A stretch of 64,000 nucleotides of DNA from Bacteroidota bacterium (GCA_023437305.1 JAEZGN010000005.1:1-64000); one strand, 5' to 3'. Positions 8,974 to 18,933 are shown, counted from the stretch's first letter. Numbers and translations are program-made. Notes: generated from the letters alone by a model not told the origin.

Positions 8974-9003
8974 TTTGTTTCACTATAGTAGTATTTATCT
9001 TTG
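8974..9003 (+). promoter_or_regulatory. Orphan Bacteroidetes-type promoter
   Basis: TTTG at 8974-8977 and an exact TAnnTTTG (TATCTTTG) at 8996-9003 are separated by 18 bp, the same spacing as in the ilv promoter of this window. No gene follows on the plus strand for more than 6 kb, so it may drive a small RNA or be a relic. Confidence 0.45.
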
Positions 9004-9521
9004 CAGTTTGTTAATACTTGTTTAAAATAAAATTTGCGCATATCTGTGATTTTTTATTCTATTATTTATAGCCATTGCTTATTTGTATTTCATAAAATTT
9101 AGTAAATCCTTATTGATAATTAAATAATTAAAAGGCTGTTTATGTTGTTTTCTTTTTTACAAAGATCTGTTTATATAACCTTATTTCATGTGCATTTTTG
9201 TAGTATATACTTGGTTTTAGTTTCTAATTCCCATACGTTGTTTTATTATTGTGTCATAATATGCCACTAAGCTGTGATTGCAATGCAAAAAGAGTTGTTA
9301 GTCTAAATTGATAAAATACATAAATGTATTCTGTGGATTTTGAATACATATGCGTATTTAGGCCTATTTTGTTAATGGTTTATATAAATTGAAGTTCAGT
9401 TCGTTAATGAGGAGATAATAGAAGAAATTATAAAGTGAAGTCTTTTTTAATCATTGAGTGTTAAAAGCTTTGTGTGGAGTAGCGATTCCTGATAAATATT
9501 TAAAGGGTGGAATAAAAATAC

Positions 9522-9560
9522 ACACCTTACACTATAATATATGACTTATGTGTAAGGTGT
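9522..9560 (-). terminator. Terminator of the HTH regulator gene
   Basis: A perfect 11-bp stem (ACACCTTACAC at 9522-9532, GTGTAAGGTGT at 9550-9560) encloses a 17-nt loop. On the minus strand it is followed by GTATTTTTATT, about 100 bp after the stop of the 341-aa regulator. Confidence 0.65.
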
Positions 9561-9660
9561 TAATATCCTGACAATTTTAAATTGAATATTTAGTCCATTT
9601 GCTTTAGACTATATTCGAGGGGTTTTTTGTTTCATATTTAGCATAAATGAAAAGCTAGAA

Positions 9661-10686
9661 TCAAGGATGTATAGTATTAATGATGTTTTTTTGTTCTTTA
9701 AAAAACTTATGTCTTTGAATTTCTCCTCCAAAAGTAATAAGCGTAGAATATCTTTTTAGTGATTCAACCCATTCATTATGAATGTTTTTTATATTTTTGT
9801 TCTGCGAGTTCATACCACTGATTCCATAAATAGCGAGGTGTGACAGAGAAATACCATTGCCTTCAAGTAATATATATGATGATTCAATATCTACATTAGA
9901 TAAATAAAGGAAAATATCTGCTTGATTTGCATATTGTCCTGATACTGTATATGTGTACATCTCGTTTAACAAATCGTTTAATTCATCTTTTAAAGAGACT
10001 AAATCTTCTTCATCAAGTAAATTCAGATTGTAGAAATAATTTATTTCTCTAATAGTAGATGAGAATATATCTTGACTAATAATTATGCTAGAATGTCTTA
10101 TTTTTTTTAATTCCGAAGTTAATATCCTTTGAGTACTAAACACTTCTTTATCAATGGGAAATTCTCTGAATGGGACAGGTTGACTCTTCTTTATTTGATA
10201 GGAGTATTTAAATAGTCTAAATTTTGATAAATTTTGATGATGTAAGTAAAATAGATGGGGCAGATTACTGAATGCACATTTTAAAATTGAATCTTTATTT
10301 TTATTTATATTTTTAATGATTTTGATATCATTTTCTAATGTTTTAATATATGCATTATTTATTTGGTTTGCATCTATTAAATTTATCTCAAAAATAGCTT
10401 TCTCATTTATTTGAGAGCCAATAATATTATCAACGGAGAAAGATAAGGCTTTGGATATCAATGCTACTTCTTCAAAAGAAAAGCGAACTTCCCCCCTGAG
10501 CCTTCTATAAACCGACTCTTTACCAAGGCAAAGTATATCTGCAAGTACTGAAGCTACTTTTTCTTTATCCGATTTAGTTAGTGTTTCTTTTTCTACAATT
10601 ACTGTTCTGATGGCATTAATTAGTTTTTTATGAACTGTATTATCTATTTTTGTCTCCCTCACATTATTAAAATCTAAATTATTCAT
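9661..10686 (-). CDS. HTH-domain putative regulator, 341 aa
   Basis: The N-terminal part (about residues 38-92) reads as a Cro/cI-like helix-turn-helix: KVASVLADILCLGKESVYRR, then LRGEVRFSFEEVALISKALS. This arrangement occurs in a Bacteroidales family in which a phage-repressor-like head is joined to a long Lys/Asn/Ile-rich C-terminal region of unknown function. The C-terminal 250 residues show no domain, signal or membrane segment that I recognise. The gene stands alone, flanked by long AT-rich gaps, and is followed by a hairpin terminator. Its target is unknown; no neighbour suggests a regulon. Confidence 0.7.
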   Translation of the reverse strand: MNNLDFNNVRETKIDNTVHKKLINAIRTVIVEKETLTKSDKEKVASVLADILCLGKESVYRRLRGEVRFSFEEVALISKALSFSVDNIIGSQINEKAIFEINLIDANQINNAYIKTLENDIKIIKNINKNKDSILKCAFSNLPHLFYLHHQNLSKFRLFKYSYQIKKSQPVPFREFPIDKEVFSTQRILTSELKKIRHSSIIISQDIFSSTIREINYFYNLNLLDEEDLVSLKDELNDLLNEMYTYTVSGQYANQADIFLYLSNVDIESSYILLEGNGISLSHLAIYGISGMNSQNKNIKNIHNEWVESLKRYSTLITFGGEIQRHKFFKEQKNIINTIHP

Positions 10687-11460
10687 TTTTTTTCCTCTAT
10701 AATATTAATATTTAGTATTTAATCAAAAGAAAAAAGTGTGTTTTGTTATAATCTCAATGCTTAAGTAGGGTTAAGACTTAAATTTTTATTACTAATTAAA
10801 GTATATTCTTTTGCTTAATTGCAAAAATACAGATTGCTAAATGATGTATAGTTTCATTTTTTGAGTATTATCTATATGCTTTTTTCTAAAATCCTATTCC
10901 TTTGAATCCTAAAATCATATTTTATTATTTGTATAGTGTAGATTCGTATTTTATATATTTATATTAATCAAAATGCATTTATAGTCGTTCTGATTGTTTT
11001 GAGATGCAAATATTGGCTTTGAGAAAATAAGAATTTCTTTATTTTCATAGTATTAATAATTATGGGAAGCATGTAATGATTTTCTTTCTGATTGTTTTTA
11101 TCGGATAATAGTTACTTTACTCTTATATTTCAATAATATAAGCTTATTATTATATACTCTAACAAAAGCCAAATAGAATTCTTTTAGCTTTAATAAGGGA
11201 TGTTTGTAATCAACCTAGTGTATTACTGTGCAAGTATACATAATCTATAAATCTATTATTAAGATTTACTTTTCGATAGGAAATCCGACCCTTTTATACT
11301 TCTTATTAAAAACAGCAACAAAAGAATAAAAAAAATAGGACTTTTAGATTATCTTTTTGAATTGTTTATATATAAATATAATATTATAAAATTTAGGAAG
11401 CAGAGGGGTATATTCCTTCTGCTTCGAGAAAAATAGATTCTATAGTATTAGTTGTTATTT
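10687..11460. other. AT-rich intergenic region, nothing recognised
   Basis: About 770 bp between the HTH gene and the transglutaminase-like pair. I see no RNA gene, repeat or convincing ORF. The regulator's promoter must lie here, but no exact minus-strand TAnnTTTG stood out. Confidence 0.4.
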
Positions 11461-13425
11461 TTACTCTTTCTCAAGAATGATCATCTCTGAAAATCTTTTT
11501 ATTGCTTCAGCAAAAGACATCTTGAGGCTAATGTAGTTTTGAGGTTGATATATATTCTGTTTGAGTGTATATCCTGCATTTATTATTATTTTATTATTCT
11601 CTTTTTGTACTGTATATTGTATTGAGATCAGGTTATCATCTATAATATAAGGTGATGGTAAATAGTTAACCTTATATCCCTCAGGAATATTTATTTCAGA
11701 TCGATAAAAGTCACTTTGCATATATATCAAATCTATAGGTAATGTCCTCTTAGTTTGTTTAAATGGATTGTCACTTATAGATAGATTACAAAATGGATGA
11801 ATAAAGAGTTTATCCGATAAATTTTCGATAGATGCATCAAATGCGAAGGAGAAAATAAAAGGTTTATCTAATTTGTCATTTTCATCAATGCTAATATCGC
11901 CTTTTACATCGATATTGTTATTGCTTTTTAATTCCTTTTGTAAATTTTCTGTTTTTCCTAAATATGTTGAGCGATAATTATATGCTTTTTGTCCTCTTCC
12001 TGCAAATCTCGCTTTTACGTTCATTTTGTTTTCTTCCGGAATAATATCTAGAATGAAATTCTTTTGTGAAATGGAAAGCTCTTTTTGTCGGATACTCACC
12101 CATTCTTCAGATTTAGGTTTCACTATTAGTCCATTAACATTGAGGCAACGTTCCGGAAGATCGCTATAGTAAAGCAATGGCTCGGTGGCATCAAGATAAT
12201 ACACGTTTTCTCCAATCCTCACTTGCACTATAGTGTAATTAAAGAACTGTTGAAAGGGATGAGTTAAGCTTATAGACCCGTTCTTTCTCGTACTTAGTAT
12301 TATAGGATATACTTCTAATCCGGCAGAACGGAGTAGCCCGGTCAGGAATAAGTTTATATTAGCCACATTACCTGTTTGCTTTTTCATAAAATCAGGTACA
12401 CTATATTCACTGAGTTTACCATAATTGCCATTCCAATTGTATTTTTCTTTTACATATTTAGTTATAACTTCCACTTGTTCGAGCGGTGCTTTACCTGTAA
12501 TTTCTAACGTCGGTAGTATTTTTTTACCTTCTTTTTCGCTATTTTTTATGTACTTCCCAAAATCATTATCTTTCAAAAAATCATCACACATCGCAGGCCA
12601 AGTAGTCATAATATCTTTGCTGCCTCCCCTTGGATAATATATCTTGGATAGTTGGAAATAAAGACTTGCCAAATAATCTTGTTCGGAAGTTATATACTCT
12701 TCATCTTTAAATGCCGGAAGGTTTTTTAACCCAAACTCATACTGCATTTCTTTATAAACCAAGTAACCAAAACGAATTTCGTCATTAAGTGGTGTTGCTT
12801 TATACTCGTCAAATTTATTTATAGTTCTTAATATATATGTATACTCATAGTATGGTATAGCTCTGTATTTTAATTTGCTATATACAACAGGGATTTTCTT
12901 TTGAAAATCCCATTTTCTCATGTTAAAAAAGTAAGGAGTAGTAATTAGATATTTGTATTCGATCACTGAACCTTCGCGCACATCTGCTAACGCTATTTTT
13001 TTTATACTTAAATTATTACTAACCTTTTCTTCGTATATGTTTTTCGGGTCGAGAGTTGTTTTTGTCAATTGTCCTCCCTCTAAGTTGTATGTTGTGGCTT
13101 CTATTTTTTCGATAGACTCCCATTCTCTATTTTCAGAATAATAAGGTATTTCGAAGTTTGCGTATTTTGTACCTGCTTGTTTCAATATTTTAATTTTCAC
13201 TTTACGTTCCATCGATAACAAGAATCCTCGGTTTTCGTCCGGCCTGAAATTATAATCTCCCAAGTCGTATATAACCACAGCTTCGGCATCTTTATCTTGC
13301 TCATATTGAGACATTGACATTTCGTACTGAGTGACTTTCCCGAATTCTTGCGAATAGTTAACTTGAGAATGTCCGCATATAATAAACATTATAAATAGGA
13401 TAGAGGTTGTAATTGTCTTTTTCAT
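11461..13425 (-). CDS. Secreted DUF3857/transglutaminase-fold protein, catalytic residues lost
   Basis: 654 aa with a signal peptide (about residues 1-20, ending CGHSQ). The DUF3857 domain covers about residues 50-220, a transglutaminase-like core about 310-420, and a C-terminal beta domain follows. The motif that supplies the catalytic Cys in active members (GDCKD-like) reads TGNVANIN at 351-358, and the catalytic-His position (FNH) reads Phe395-Asn396-Tyr397. Only Asp412 (YLDATEP) remains. It is therefore probably a non-enzymatic binding or structural paralogue. Its start overlaps the end of the upstream paralogue by 68 bp, so the two are co-expressed. The biological role of these periplasmic proteins is unknown. 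Confidence 0.85.
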   Translation of the reverse strand: MKKTITTSILFIMFIICGHSQVNYSQEFGKVTQYEMSMSQYEQDKDAEAVVIYDLGDYNFRPDENRGFLLSMERKVKIKILKQAGTKYANFEIPYYSENREWESIEKIEATTYNLEGGQLTKTTLDPKNIYEEKVSNNLSIKKIALADVREGSVIEYKYLITTPYFFNMRKWDFQKKIPVVYSKLKYRAIPYYEYTYILRTINKFDEYKATPLNDEIRFGYLVYKEMQYEFGLKNLPAFKDEEYITSEQDYLASLYFQLSKIYYPRGGSKDIMTTWPAMCDDFLKDNDFGKYIKNSEKEGKKILPTLEITGKAPLEQVEVITKYVKEKYNWNGNYGKLSEYSVPDFMKKQTGNVANINLFLTGLLRSAGLEVYPIILSTRKNGSISLTHPFQQFFNYTIVQVRIGENVYYLDATEPLLYYSDLPERCLNVNGLIVKPKSEEWVSIRQKELSISQKNFILDIIPEENKMNVKARFAGRGQKAYNYRSTYLGKTENLQKELKSNNNIDVKGDISIDENDKLDKPFIFSFAFDASIENLSDKLFIHPFCNLSISDNPFKQTKRTLPIDLIYMQSDFYRSEINIPEGYKVNYLPSPYIIDDNLISIQYTVQKENNKIIINAGYTLKQNIYQPQNYISLKMSFAEAIKRFSEMIILEKE

Positions 13426-15247
13426 AAGTACTGAAGGTATATTTTTTTAGTTCGCTGTTCTTGATAGTTGATATGAAATCGTAGAAACCTTTATATTGAA
13501 TAAGGTTGTATCTACCGGGTAAAATCAGTATCGATTTGTATATATAAATTTTTTCATTTTTTTGCTCATAACTTATAGAGTATTTTCCATAGTCAGATTC
13601 CATATTTACATCCTCCGGCAATTTTATTTTTTTGTCGTCAGGCAAAGAATAGCAAATAGTATCTTTATAAAAACTTGGATAGTCTAGTTGGAGGTCACTT
13701 GTTCGTAGATCAGGTGTCTCATAAGTGGGTATTTCTATTGCAAAAGGCTCAATAATTAAGTTGTCCCCATATTTTTTTAATAAATTATGAAACTGGCACT
13801 CTGCCATCAGTTTTATAGAAGGACTATCGGAAGCTGCTTTTTCTAAATTGAAATCAATGAGATCGTATGAACCTGTCAAAATAGTGTTTCGTATATATTT
13901 ATCAATCGTATTTTTGTTAATATCGGAAGCCAGATAGATCAAACTTTCATAATTGTCGCCTCTGGCTGTTGATGTAAGTTTTATGTTAGATGTTTTAAGA
14001 TCAACAAGGATTGAACGACTACATAATACATCGTTTGGATTTAAAGGTGGAATGTCTACAAAATGGCTGTCATTCTCATCAATAAGTAAAGCTTTGCGAG
14101 CTTGAGTAAATGTCCCCATATATCCAAATGGAGTGTTTTTTGAAGTACACTCAAGGTAAACCGTATCTTTTTCGAAAGGAATTGTAAGAATGGCATGATT
14201 GAATGCCTGAGAGGGGAAAGTAGGATTTATATCAATGATTTGTCCTCCTGCAAATATCAGCGTGTAATATGATTTTATCCCTACATATTTGAGCATTGCC
14301 TGCATATAGTTGGTCAGGGCTTTACAGTCTCCATACTTGTTAGTACAAACATAGCTGGCCGGATATGTTTGCATTCCTCCTATATTGATGCTGACATTTA
14401 TGTAGCGAGTATAATCCTGTAGGTATTTATATAAAATTTTTGCCTTTTCTTTATTATCTGTAATCCCCGATAGCAGCGAGTTTATCTTTGTTTGCTCTGA
14501 TGCAGGTAAAATGTCTCTGTCTTTGTTTAATCTAAACACCCAGTTCCCAAAAGATTTCCAGTTGTCATTCTTCCCCTGTACGCCATATTTAAAGTTAATC
14601 GGTGCTGCATATATTATAGGTGCTTTACTATTATTCGGTGAGCTATTTAGTTCTCTTGTTTTAAGAGGCTTGTAGTTATATTTCCAAACATATCTGATAT
14701 TATTGTTTATAGTGTCTATAGTTGGAGAATCTATATTTTTCCCGTTAAATGTAATGGGTTGGTCTATTGGTGTTTCAGCTACGAGTTCGCCAGAGTTTAT
14801 AGGGGTCCGTGAATTTGTACAATTAAGAGAGGCTAAACTAAAAAACTTAGAATAAATTACTTTAAACGAATACACAATCCTGTAAGGATATTGATTATGT
14901 TTCAGTTCAAAAGCTTTAACAAAATCATCTTCGTATAAAGAAATATTTGAAATAGAACTTCTGTCTGTTATTTCTTTGTTCTTTAATTTTCTGATAATAT
15001 TACCTTGCATATCTTCTATCCAGGCATCGCCAACAGAAACTTTGTCGCCTTTACTGTAATTTATAAGTATTTCGGCATCATGATCTCCCATCCGCTCATT
15101 AATCTGTAATATAACAGAATCGGTTCTTATCAATTTGTCTCCTCTGATTTGGTTATGAGTTTTATACTTTATATATTCACTTCTGAAATTTTGAGATACT
15201 GCCAAAAGAGGTATTATATATAAGATTACAATTGCGACAAATTTCAT
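13358..15247 (-). CDS. Secreted DUF3857 domain transglutaminase-like protein, intact Cys/His
   Basis: I start it at the ATG at 15247, which gives a proper signal peptide (MKFVAIVILYIIPLLAVSQ); an ORF extension to 15310 adds 21 residues with no such signal. 629 aa: DUF3857 domain (about 30-200) then a transglutaminase-like core (about 270-385). Putative catalytic residues are present: Cys308 in NKYGDCKALTNY, His351 in QAFNHAIL and Glu366 in YLECTS. The last ~22 residues overlap the next gene in another frame and look like read-through past the original domain end. It is the first gene of a two-gene operon with the degenerate paralogue; the substrate is unknown. Confidence 0.85.
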   Translation of the reverse strand: MKFVAIVILYIIPLLAVSQNFRSEYIKYKTHNQIRGDKLIRTDSVILQINERMGDHDAEILINYSKGDKVSVGDAWIEDMQGNIIRKLKNKEITDRSSISNISLYEDDFVKAFELKHNQYPYRIVYSFKVIYSKFFSLASLNCTNSRTPINSGELVAETPIDQPITFNGKNIDSPTIDTINNNIRYVWKYNYKPLKTRELNSSPNNSKAPIIYAAPINFKYGVQGKNDNWKSFGNWVFRLNKDRDILPASEQTKINSLLSGITDNKEKAKILYKYLQDYTRYINVSINIGGMQTYPASYVCTNKYGDCKALTNYMQAMLKYVGIKSYYTLIFAGGQIIDINPTFPSQAFNHAILTIPFEKDTVYLECTSKNTPFGYMGTFTQARKALLIDENDSHFVDIPPLNPNDVLCSRSILVDLKTSNIKLTSTARGDNYESLIYLASDINKNTIDKYIRNTILTGSYDLIDFNLEKAASDSPSIKLMAECQFHNLLKKYGDNLIIEPFAIEIPTYETPDLRTSDLQLDYPSFYKDTICYSLPDDKKIKLPEDVNMESDYGKYSISYEQKNEKIYIYKSILILPGRYNLIQYKGFYDFISTIKNSELKKYTFSTYEKDNYNLYPIYNVYYMRTFSS

Positions 15248-15393
15248 TATTAAGAAGCTAAATGAGTAAATTAAGATTTGTTTGTAAATATATGAAAAAT
15301 GTGAACGCAATATTAAATTTTTGTTCTTTTCCGTAACAAAATGTATTCTTCAAAAATTATACTAAAAAGGGTAAGTAATACTAATAGTTTTTT

Positions 15394-15401
15394 TAACTTT
15401 G
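15394..15401 (+). promoter_or_regulatory. Bacteroidetes -7 element (TAACTTTG)
   Basis: Exact TAnnTTTG match 28 bp before purH, in the gap between divergent genes. It probably drives the purH-mre-rodA run. Confidence 0.6.
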
Positions 15402-15429
15402 TATCCCTAAAAAAGGATATTAACACACC

Positions 15430-16953
15430 ATGTCTTTAGAGAAAAAAATTAAAACCGCATTAGTCTCAGTTTATCATAAAGATGGCTTAGATGAAATTTT
15501 GAGAAAGTTAGATAGTCTGGGAGTTCGCTTTGTGTCGACAGGTGGAACTAGAAATTTTATAGAGTCGCTGGGTTTCGCTTGTGATGCTGTGGAAGATGTA
15601 ACGGGATACCCCTCGATTTTGGGTGGACGAGTTAAAACATTACACCCTAAAATATTTGGAGGTATACTCTGTCGTAGAGAGCTTTCGGAAGATATGAAGC
15701 AAATAAAAGCGTACGATATACAAGAGATTGATCTGGTTATTGTAGATTTATATCCTTTTGAAGAAACTGTTGCTTCAGGAGCAGGAGAACAAGACATAGT
15801 TGAAAAAATAGATATTGGCGGCATATCATTGATTCGCGCCGCTGCAAAAAACTTTAAAGATGTAGTAATTGTAGCTTCAAAGAATCAATATGCACCTTTG
15901 ATGAGTCTTTTGGAAGAAAAAGAAGGGAAGTCGGATCTGACAGATCGTAAATTTTTTGCAAAAGAAGCGTTTTCCGTATCATCTTCATACGATACAGCGA
16001 TCTTTAATTACATGGATAATTATGAGGGATCGGCATTTCGTTACGCAGAAGATGATGCAATGCACCTCAGATATGGAGAAAATCCGCATCAAAAAGGAAC
16101 TTTTTACGGAGATTTTAATGCTATGTTCGATCAATTGCATGGACGTGAAATTTCTTACAATAACTTGTTAGATATCGAAGCTGCCATAAGTTTGATCAGT
16201 GAGTTTGACGAAACTACAGTAGCTATATTGAAACATAACAATGCTTGTGGTATAGCCTCTAGAGAAACAGTGGTGGAAGCATGGAAAGATGCATTGGCAG
16301 GAGACCCTGTTTCCGCATTCGGTGGAATTATTATTAGTAATAGAAAAATAGATAAAGTTGCAGCTGAAGAAATAAATACAATCTTCTTTGAGATAGTAAT
16401 TGCTCCTGAGTATGATAAAGAAGCGTTGGAAATACTAGAACAAAAGAAAAATCGTATTATTCTGGTGCAAAAACAGCCCTTAGAGGGGACTAAGCAATTC
16501 CGCTCATTACTGAATGGCGTTTTGGTTCAGGATAAAGATTTAAGTATACAGGCTGCTTCAGATTTGAACCTTGTTACAAACAGACCTTTGCAAGGAACCG
16601 AAGCTGAGGATTTGCTATTTGCCAATAAGCTTGTAAAACATACGAAGTCAAATGCTATTATTCTGGTTAAAAATAAGCAACTTTGTGCAGGTGGTACAGG
16701 ACAAACATCTCGTGTTGACGCTCTGAAGCAAGCTATAGAAAAGGCCGATGCTTTTGGCTTTAAGCTTGATGGTGCTGTAATGGCTTCCGATGCCTTTTTC
16801 CCTTTTCCCGACTGCGTCGAGATCGCAGGAAATGCAGGTATCACAGCTGTGGTTCAACCGGGGGGCTCTATAAAAGACAACCTATCAGTAGAATATTGTA
16901 ACGAACACAATATATCTATGGTTATGACGGGAGTTCGTCATTTTAAACATTAA
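15430..16953 (+). CDS. purH: Bifunctional AICAR transformylase / IMP cyclohydrolase
   Basis: 507 aa, the usual length. It catalyses the last two steps of de novo IMP synthesis in the cytoplasm: formylation of AICAR and ring closure. The N-terminal MGS-like cyclohydrolase domain (about 1-140) shows ALVSVYHKDGLDE, STGGTRNFIE and HPKIFGGILCR. The transformylase domain (about 150-507) shows LRYGENPHQKGTFY, ILKHNNACG, DPVSAFGGI and the C-terminal SDAFFPFPD. It is followed 33 bp later by mreB; linkage of purH to the shape genes is recurrent in Bacteroidales. Confidence 0.98.
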   Translation: MSLEKKIKTALVSVYHKDGLDEILRKLDSLGVRFVSTGGTRNFIESLGFACDAVEDVTGYPSILGGRVKTLHPKIFGGILCRRELSEDMKQIKAYDIQEIDLVIVDLYPFEETVASGAGEQDIVEKIDIGGISLIRAAAKNFKDVVIVASKNQYAPLMSLLEEKEGKSDLTDRKFFAKEAFSVSSSYDTAIFNYMDNYEGSAFRYAEDDAMHLRYGENPHQKGTFYGDFNAMFDQLHGREISYNNLLDIEAAISLISEFDETTVAILKHNNACGIASRETVVEAWKDALAGDPVSAFGGIIISNRKIDKVAAEEINTIFFEIVIAPEYDKEALEILEQKKNRIILVQKQPLEGTKQFRSLLNGVLVQDKDLSIQAASDLNLVTNRPLQGTEAEDLLFANKLVKHTKSNAIILVKNKQLCAGGTGQTSRVDALKQAIEKADAFGFKLDGAVMASDAFFPFPDCVEIAGNAGITAVVQPGGSIKDNLSVEYCNEHNISMVMTGVRHFKH

Positions 16954-16986
16954 ACGTAATTGTAAATAAGCAAATATAACATCAAT

Positions 16987-18012
16987 ATGGGATTATTCTC
17001 TTTTACTCAGGAAATTGCGATGGACCTTGGTACTGCCAATACCATCATCATACATAACGACAAAATTGTTGTCGATCAGCCATCAGTAGTGGCATTGGAA
17101 CGTAAAACAGGGAAAGTCATAGCTGTTGGGGAACAAGCCCGACAGATGCATGGCAAAACCCATGAAGATATAAGAACAATCAGACCGCTCAAAGATGGTG
17201 TGATTGCTGACTTTACGGCTGCGGAACAAATGATTCGCGGACTGATAAAAATGTTCAATAACAAAGGACGTTTATTTGCTCCGTCATTAAGAATTGTTAT
17301 TTGTATTCCGTCAGGAAGTACTGAGGTTGAAACCCGTGCGATCAGAGACTCCGCAGAACATGCCGGAGGTCGTGATGTTTATATGATATATGAACCGATG
17401 GCTGCTGCACTTGGTATTGGCCTTGATGTTGAAGCGCCGGAAGGAAACATGATCGTTGATATAGGCGGTGGTACAACAGAAATTGCTGTAATTTCTCTTG
17501 GAGGTATTGTCTCAAATAAATCAATAAAGATTGCAGGCGATGATCTTACCGAAGATATTCAGGAATATATGGGACGTCAGCATAATATCAAAGTAGGAGA
17601 GCGCACAGCAGAAAATATTAAAATAGCAGTTGGCGCTGCTTTGACAGAACTACCAGACGAAGATGTTCCTGAAGATTTTATTGTTCACGGCCCTAACAGA
17701 ATGACATCTTTGCCTATGGATATTCCTGTGTCATATCAGGAAATGGCTCACTGTCTGGATAAGTCTATTTCTAAAATGGATTCGGCTATCTTGAGTGCAT
17801 TAGAACAAACACCTCCGGAGTTGTATGCTGACATCGTTCGCAATGGTATTTATCTTACAGGTGGTGGTGCTTTGCTGAGAGGTTTAAGTAAACGTTTCTC
17901 TGATCGGATTGGTATCGAATTCCATGTAGCAGAAGATCCGTTACATGCTGTTGCCAAAGGTACAGGTATAGCACTAAAGAATATAGAGAAGTTTAACTTC
18001 TTGATGAGATAA
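16987..18012 (+). CDS. mreB: Rod-shape actin homologue MreB
   Basis: 341 aa, full length. It is the bacterial actin that forms membrane-attached filaments guiding lateral-wall synthesis. The actin-fold phosphate loops are visible: phosphate 1 at Asp13 (AMDLGTANT) and phosphate 2 at Asp158 (VDIGGGTTE), with the adenosine motif TGGGALLRG near residue 290. The N-terminus MGLFSFTQE resembles the membrane-binding start of MreB. It leads the mreBCD-mrdA-rodA cluster, whose remaining members overlap or nearly touch, indicating one transcription unit for the elongasome. Confidence 0.98.
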   Translation: MGLFSFTQEIAMDLGTANTIIIHNDKIVVDQPSVVALERKTGKVIAVGEQARQMHGKTHEDIRTIRPLKDGVIADFTAAEQMIRGLIKMFNNKGRLFAPSLRIVICIPSGSTEVETRAIRDSAEHAGGRDVYMIYEPMAAALGIGLDVEAPEGNMIVDIGGGTTEIAVISLGGIVSNKSIKIAGDDLTEDIQEYMGRQHNIKVGERTAENIKIAVGAALTELPDEDVPEDFIVHGPNRMTSLPMDIPVSYQEMAHCLDKSISKMDSAILSALEQTPPELYADIVRNGIYLTGGGALLRGLSKRFSDRIGIEFHVAEDPLHAVAKGTGIALKNIEKFNFLMR

Positions 18013-18072
18013 GAGAAGTGATTTCCAAACAATCACCAATCATAACTATTTTAATATAGATAATTACAGAGA

Positions 18073-18933
18073 ATGCATAACCTAATCAATTTTTTAAGAA
18101 AAAATAGCCATTGGTTTGTGTTTATTTTCCTTGAAATAATCTGTTTTTATTTTATATTCAGTAGTAATTCTTTTCAAAAGAGTATATTTTTTAACTCTTC
18201 CAATGAGTTTACTGGAAGAGTTTATACTATTTCTGGAAATGTATTATCTTATTTTGGGCTAAGAACCGAGAATGAGGAGCTATTGCTAAAAAATGCTCAA
18301 TTGCAATCTCAAATAGCAGAATTGAAGGACTATATTTATGATCTTGAGAATGACTCTCTAAAGACAAATGCATTTATTACCGATTCGTTGGGGACTAGGC
18401 AAAAAGAGCCGCATATTATAGCACGTGTAGAAAATAATACTATATCACAGATTTATAACTTTATTATTATTAATAAAGGAAAGAAAGATGGGGTACAGAC
18501 TGATATGGGGGTGGTTTCTCAACAAGGTATAGTGGGCGTTGTAAGAGATGTAACTTTAAATTATGCTGTAGTTCAGCCCGTATTAAATCCTCATAGTAGA
18601 TTTAGTTGCAAGATATTAAACTCTAATACAGCAGGAACATTAGTATGGGAAGGTGGCGATCCTCGATATGCAAGTCTAACTGAATACCCTAAGTATGAGA
18701 AGGTTGAAAAAGGAGACACTATTGTGACTAGTGGTTTCTCCGATATTTTTCCCGAGGGCATATTTGTAGGCGTAATAGAAGATTACAAGAGTGGAACGAA
18801 TGATAATTTCTATTCATTAAAGGTCAAATTATCGACAGATTTTGGTTCGTTGAAAAGAGTGCTTTTGCTTAGTGGAAAAGATGATGAGAGAAAAGAGTTG
18901 GAGCAAAAAATAAAGAATGTTCAAGAGCAGTAA
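18073..18933 (+). CDS. mreC: Rod-shape-determining protein MreC
   Basis: 286 aa: a short cytoplasmic tail, one membrane segment (about 14-33), a coiled coil (about 70-105, ENEELLLKNAQLQSQIAELK) and the periplasmic double beta-barrel domain (about 125-270) with KKDGVQTDMGVVSQQGIVG and the late phrase GDTIVTSGFSDIFPEGI. MreC organises PBP2-RodA and is thought to activate them. It lies 60 bp after mreB, and its last 17 bp overlap the start of mreD. Confidence 0.95.
   Translation: MHNLINFLRKNSHWFVFIFLEIICFYFIFSSNSFQKSIFFNSSNEFTGRVYTISGNVLSYFGLRTENEELLLKNAQLQSQIAELKDYIYDLENDSLKTNAFITDSLGTRQKEPHIIARVENNTISQIYNFIIINKGKKDGVQTDMGVVSQQGIVGVVRDVTLNYAVVQPVLNPHSRFSCKILNSNTAGTLVWEGGDPRYASLTEYPKYEKVEKGDTIVTSGFSDIFPEGIFVGVIEDYKSGTNDNFYSLKVKLSTDFGSLKRVLLLSGKDDERKELEQKIKNVQEQ

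Larger units (their letters stand above)
8456..9660. other. 1.2-kb gene-poor region
   Basis: No intact gene of convincing length. It contains a hairpin (8649-8680), a decayed DUF3575-like gene (8784-8909, minus), a solitary promoter-like element (8974-9003, plus) and the likely terminator of the HTH gene (9522-9560). A 42-codon plus-strand ORF at about 9140-9268 looks random in composition. Confidence 0.5.

Noticed and set aside
9140..9268. 42-codon plus-strand ORF after the orphan promoter
   Set aside because: Its product is hydrophobic and aromatic but has no clear signal peptide, homologue or conserved pattern; a non-coding transcript is at least as likely.
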